7,981 nt of DNA from Promicromonosporaceae bacterium. GTDB lineage: Bacteria > Actinomycetota > Actinomycetes > Actinomycetales > Cellulomonadaceae. The translations under genes and the position numbers were made by a program. Numbering within the stretch: position 1 is the stretch's first letter; each line of letters starts with the position of its first letter. Below the pieces are notes generated by a model that saw only the letters and a program-made list of their open reading frames with translations, was not told where the DNA came from and ran no database searches. Below, in pieces: positions 5,601 to 7,981 of this stretch. The DNA is taken from the NCBI GenBank assembly GCA_009782865.1, contig WRIF01000056.1:1-7981 (forward strand). The letters run 5' to 3'.

Positions 5601-7981
5601 ACGACGGCGAGCAGGTTGACCTGTTTGAGGCGCTGGCCGACGGCGGGCACAACCTGATCCGCATCCGCATCTGGAACGACCCGTGGAACCGCACCTTCGA
5701 CCCGCCGCGCGGCTTTGGTGGAGGCAACAACGATGTCGAGCGCGCCATCGAGATTGGCCTGCGGGCCACCGAGGCGGGTATGGGCGTCATGCTCAACTTC
5801 CACTACTCCGACTTCTGGGCGGACCCGTCCAAGCAGCAGTCGCCGCGTGCCTGGGAGTCCATGAACATCGTCGAGCGGGAGCAGGCCCTGTTCCAGTTCA
5901 CCTACGACTCGGTTCGCGCGGCCCTGGAGGCCGGCGTGGACGTCTGGCAGGTCCAGGTCGGCAACGAGACCAACAACGGCATTGCCGGCACCACCTCCAT
6001 CGCCGACCGGGTTCGCCTGATCGACGCCGGAGCCCGGGCCGTCCGCCTGCTCGAGGCCGAGTTCGACCACCCCATGCAGGTGGTGGTCCACTTCACCAAC
6101 CCCGACACCAACTTCGCCGGCTGGGCCTCGCTGCTCGACCAGCACGGGGTCGACTACGACGTGTTCGGTGCCTCGTACTACTCGTTCTGGCACGGAACCA
6201 TCGACAACCTGCGCACCGTGCTGACCAACATCCGGCAGAACTACGGCGTCGAGGTGCTCGTCACCGAGACCTCGCACCCGTGGACGACGGCCAACGGCGA
6301 CGGGCACGGCAACTCTGTGCCCGGCGGTGCCGCCCAGATGGTTCACCCCATCTCCATCCAGGGCCAGGCCAACGCGATCCAGGAGGTCGCCCAGGCGACC
6401 GCCGACGCCGACGGCATTGGCATCATCCTGTGGGAGCCCGCCTGGACCCCGGTCAGCCGCAACGGCCGGGCCTACAACCTGCCGATCTGGGAAGAGCACG
6501 GCTCCGGCTGGGCCTCCTCCTACGCCGGCATCTTTGACCCGGATGACGCTGGCCGCTTCTGGGGTGGTTCCTCCTGGGACAACCAGGGGCTGTTCGACCA
6601 CGACGGCCGCGCGCTGCCGACGCTGAACATCATGAATTACCTGCGTCACGGCGCCTACACCGCCACCGGCATTGTGGTTGAGGCGATTGCCCCCAGCACC
6701 CACACGATGAACTTCGTGCAGGGCATGACCGTCGACACGCTGCTCGCGGCGCTGCCGACCACCGCCGAGGCGATCCGCACCGACAACTCCCGCCTTGACC
6801 TGCCGGTCACCTGGAACCAGACCCAGCTGGCCAGCGCCATCACCGCGACCGCCTCCACGGGGGGCATCCGCAACTTCCAGATTCAGGGAGTTGTCGAGGC
6901 CGACGGCGAGAACTTCACCGCGACCCTCGCGCTGACGTTCCTGCCGGCCAACCTGGTGCTCAACCACTCGTTCGAGGAGGACGACCTGTCGATGTGGCGG
7001 GCCATCTACGACCTGGGTGGCGAGGGCTGGACCGGGGTTCGCAACTCCAACGTCCGCACGGGCGAGTTGGCCTGGGGCTGGTGGGATGGCGCGCCATTCG
7101 ACCTGACCCTCCAGCAGGACATCGACATCGAGCACTCTGGCCTGCACACGTTCGAGGCGTTCTTCACCGGTGGTGACGGCACCCCGAATGCCGGCTGGCT
7201 GCGCGTCTACGTCAACGGTGAGTTCGTGGCCGAGTCCGGGGGCAACCGCACCCTGCCCGGCTGGGGCAACTGGCGCAACCCGTCAATCGCGGGCATCCGC
7301 GCCTACGCCGGCGACGTCCTGACCATCTCGCTGCGCGTCACCGGTGCGGCGGGCGTCTGGGGATCAATCGACGACGTCTTCGTGTTCCTCACCGAGCCGA
7401 TCGATGACCAGCCCGACCTGCCGCTCGTCTCCATCACCGGCGAGCCCGAGGTCGGAGAGACCCTCACCGCCGTGATCACCGGCCACTCCGGTTCGGCCCT
7501 GCCGCACTTCCAGTGGATCGCAGACGGTGAGCCGATCGACGGGGCAACCGCCTCGACCCTGCTGGTCACCGCGGACCTGGCCGGCTCCGACGTAACCGTC
7601 GAGGTGGTCCTGGTCCAGCCCGGCACCGGACACCGCACCTACCTGGTACGCCCGACGGCGGTGCCCATCGCCGGCCTGCCGCCGGTGATGTGTGAGTACG
7701 ACGGCCTGGAGCACCTGTCCGCCGACGACCCGCTGTGTGTCTACCCCGGTGACGGGGTGGAACCTGGTTCCAATGCGGATCGTCTGGCGATTCGTCGGGG
7801 TAACCAGTTCTTCAAGTCGTTTGAGTTGGCCGGCGGTAACGCCGACATCAACTTCACCTTCGGCCGTGTCGGTGATGAGGTGTTCATGGGTGACTGGAAC
7901 GGCAACGGCATCGACACTCCGGCCATTCGCCGTGGCAACCAGTTCGACCTGACCAACACCCAGCAGGGTGGTTGGGCTGAG
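2636..7981 (+). CDS. Secreted multidomain endo-beta-1,4-galactanase with two GH53 domains (3' end beyond window)
   Basis: Extracellular enzyme that cleaves beta-1,4-galactan (arabinogalactan endo-beta-1,4-galactanase). The frame is open for 1782 codons without a stop and leaves the window. Order by residue: Sec signal peptide 1-35/38 (Arg/Lys-rich start, hydrophobic 13-30, GAAAAPA cleavage area); CBM61-like galactan-binding module about 54-206; GH53 about 220-602; Big_4-like bacterial Ig domain about 612-702; CBM61-like 703-841; Ig-like about 855-944; second GH53 about 953-1336; Big_4-like about 1343-1438; CBM61-like 1439-1585; Ig-like about 1598-1680; Cys-bounded linker 1686-1701; FG-GAP-like RRGN repeats from 1714 to the edge. 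Predicted catalytic glutamates are E376/E476 and E1111/E1211. Only four cysteines occur (723, 748, 1686, 1701), fitting two local disulphides outside the catalytic domains. The start is supported by GAGGAG and the signal peptide. Whether it ends in an LPXTG anchor or more repeats cannot be seen. GH53 enzymes usually have one catalytic domain of about 350-400 residues. Confidence 0.93.
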   Translation, partial: MSHRSKTRPRWQVAATAAATLALGLTGLIAPGAAAAPAEVAPEALTGPGDGFSLGANVLANPGFEDYDLSAWDIQYEVPAGAGEYFGVRHEDDAEQARTGEGSLNWYGPGARLSFTVSQTVPVTADTYFDFSAYFRGGSANLVGQILVDDEVVATTASTGTAAWNVWVPLSLSEVLVPAGSEAVVRIAMDSTANGAWGYLDDVSLRPWILSDVEPVPSDILVERVANLRPDWINAVDIGSVLSLEESGVTWYDFDGSEADIFELFAANGVNMVRIRIWNDPWNREVDPIRGFGGGNTDAARAIEIGRRATEAGMGVAFNFHFSDFWADPGKQMAPRAWVGMTLDQLEVALEAFVRQTLEDAVAAGVDVWHVQLGNENQGGNMIAGVGGSGWARYARLFNAGARAVRDVTPDAQTVAHFTNPHSGFVANATQLHNHNVDVDVIGASYYPFWHGTLANLTNVLSTIRTRYGFEVMVAEVSYAWTAEDGDGHPNTVDATTPTLPYPLTVQGQANAIRNVAQATADADGIGIIWWEPAWTPVGPPDQFENNLLLWEEFGSGWATSYAAIYDPGDAGLWFGGTSWDNQGVFDFEGHPLPTLRLFDYLHTGTVPRQGIVADTTIPTDIIEIISFDGITAADVLAVAPTTVTAVYMDNSRTSVPVVWDVAAIEAALARAQGVYATRLPGIATTSAGPMAAELALTILPVNLARNGGFETVPHGWSSSGTCGSLQHRNYNNRSGNLSITWNGATNCRFFQDVEITETGYHAFQGFNQGSHQHNAYFTAYMIVDGVETRGEPMPVGGWLTWQRPRVEGVFIEAGQTVRIGMHITANSGVWGTMDDFHLYFQGVELGTPVEPMEVAIHGEPVVGGQLTTEVLNVANPALQSRVQWLVDGEPFGEPISLSNIALPATLAITADLAGAYVTAQVAVTQPGTGVFDYLPIPAGVRIGAAQTGPVLSEIHVNAVENLRPDFVFGSDVSSVLSQEASGVTWYGHDGEQVDLFEALADGGHNLIRIRIWNDPWNRTFDPPRGFGGGNNDVERAIEIGLRATEAGMGVMLNFHYSDFWADPSKQQSPRAWESMNIVEREQALFQFTYDSVRAALEAGVDVWQVQVGNETNNGIAGTTSIADRVRLIDAGARAVRLLEAEFDHPMQVVVHFTNPDTNFAGWASLLDQHGVDYDVFGASYYSFWHGTIDNLRTVLTNIRQNYGVEVLVTETSHPWTTANGDGHGNSVPGGAAQMVHPISIQGQANAIQEVAQATADADGIGIILWEPAWTPVSRNGRAYNLPIWEEHGSGWASSYAGIFDPDDAGRFWGGSSWDNQGLFDHDGRALPTLNIMNYLRHGAYTATGIVVEAIAPSTHTMNFVQGMTVDTLLAALPTTAEAIRTDNSRLDLPVTWNQTQLASAITATASTGGIRNFQIQGVVEADGENFTATLALTFLPANLVLNHSFEEDDLSMWRAIYDLGGEGWTGVRNSNVRTGELAWGWWDGAPFDLTLQQDIDIEHSGLHTFEAFFTGGDGTPNAGWLRVYVNGEFVAESGGNRTLPGWGNWRNPSIAGIRAYAGDVLTISLRVTGAAGVWGSIDDVFVFLTEPIDDQPDLPLVSITGEPEVGETLTAVITGHSGSALPHFQWIADGEPIDGATASTLLVTADLAGSDVTVEVVLVQPGTGHRTYLVRPTAVPIAGLPPVMCEYDGLEHLSADDPLCVYPGDGVEPGSNADRLAIRRGNQFFKSFELAGGNADINFTFGRVGDEVFMGDWNGNGIDTPAIRRGNQFDLTNTQQGGWAE
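3293..4441 (+). other. First GH53 catalytic domain
   Basis: Residues about 220-602 of the galactanase form a TIM-barrel GH53 domain. Visible family marks are RIRIWNDPWN, GFGGGN, NFHFSDFWADP (H321), the acid/base motif LGNEN (E376), SYYPFWHGT, the nucleophile motif VAEVSYAW (E476) and WWEPAW (531-535). Several positions depart from the more common forms seen in the second copy: HF for HY in the HYSDFW motif, NENQGG instead of NETNNG after the acid/base, and AEVSYAW instead of TETSHPW at the nucleophile. All required catalytic residues appear present, so it is probably active, perhaps with altered subsites. Confidence 0.9.
5492..6643 (+). other. Second GH53 catalytic domain
   Basis: Residues about 953-1336 repeat the GH53 fold with RIRIWNDPWN, GFGGGNND, NFHYSDFWADP (H1056), VQVGNETNNG (E1111 acid/base), SYYSFWHGT, VTETSHPW (E1211 nucleophile) and LWEPAW (1266-1270). 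It is the more canonical of the two copies. Each motif lies exactly 735 residues after its counterpart in the first domain, including the 100-residue gap between catalytic glutamates. Confidence 0.9.
7691..7981 (+). repeat. C-terminal FG-GAP-like RRGN repeats of the galactanase (incomplete)
   Basis: After a linker bounded by C1686 and C1701, residues 1714 onward show a repeat with AIRRGNQF at 1718 and again at 1763, a 45-residue period, with FGRVGDEVFMGDWNGNGIDT between them. The D-x-N-x-N-G-x-D run resembles the calcium-binding loop of FG-GAP/beta-propeller repeats. Such repeats end many secreted or surface proteins in Actinomycetaceae-like bacteria (recalled, not searched), with a presumed adhesive or wall-associated role. 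Codon use changes here: 21 of 81 codons from 7739 end in T, against about 4 of 100 in a stretch of the first GH53 domain. Confidence 0.7.

Larger units (their letters stand above)
3293..7675 (+). repeat. Tandem intragenic duplication of a GH53 - Big_4 - CBM61 - Ig segment (about 2.2 kb per copy)
   Basis: Copy A covers about 3293-5467 and copy B about 5492-7675. Matching points are offset by 2205 bases (735 codons) through the catalytic domains, 736 codons at the CBM61 starts and 743 at the Ig domains. Nucleotide identity survives locally: 33 identical bases at 3455-3487 and 5660-5692, and 81 of 93 identical bases between 4157-4249 and 6362-6454. By hand count about 88 of 137 residues match between 240-376 and 975-1111. 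Similarity drops clearly outside the catalytic domains. Confidence 0.8.

Noticed and set aside
4946..7147. 733-codon open frame on the minus strand, opposite the galactanase gene
   Set aside because: It is a shadow of GC-rich coding DNA: the product is a monotonous Gly/Val/Asp/His/Arg mix without recognisable domains, and the + strand frame encodes clear GH53 motifs.

Overview
The window looks like a high-GC Gram-positive bacterium (Actinomycetota). Third codon positions are almost all G or C, the longest protein has an actinobacterial-type Ala-rich Sec signal peptide, and its C-terminus carries RRGN/GDWxGxGxDT repeats that I associate, from memory, with surface and secreted proteins of Actinomycetaceae-like organisms. 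The family assignment is tentative. All genes lie on the + strand.

Layout: (1) 1-442, the C-terminal part of a MalF-type sugar ABC transporter permease, cut by the left edge. (2) 442-1353, a complete MalG-type permease that overlaps the first gene by one base. (3) 1360-2382, a LacI-family repressor six bases downstream of the permease. (4) 2383-2635, a 253-base regulatory gap with a weak hairpin, a near-palindrome, a perfect 14-base palindrome with a LacI-type CG centre, a weak candidate promoter and a good ribosome binding site. (5) 2636 to the right edge, one uninterrupted reading frame of at least 1782 codons for a secreted multidomain enzyme with two family GH53 endo-beta-1,4-galactanase domains. 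No tRNA, rRNA, CRISPR array or insertion sequence was seen.

Working model: this is a galactan utilisation locus. The giant enzyme is exported, binds beta-1,4-galactan (pectic or type I arabinogalactan) through three CBM61-like modules and cuts it with two catalytic domains. The ABC transporter (solute-binding protein presumably upstream of the window) imports the galacto-oligosaccharides. The LacI protein probably senses an imported sugar and releases the palindromic operator(s) in front of the enzyme gene. The arrangement resembles the ganSPQAB cluster of Bacillus subtilis and the gal clusters of bifidobacteria. No GH42 beta-galactosidase, the usual intracellular partner, is in the window.

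The standout is the enzyme. It reads as signal peptide - CBM61 - [GH53 - Big_4-like - CBM61 - Ig-like] x2 - FG-GAP-like repeats. The two GH53 domains are offset by 735 residues, and each keeps both catalytic glutamates exactly 100 residues apart.
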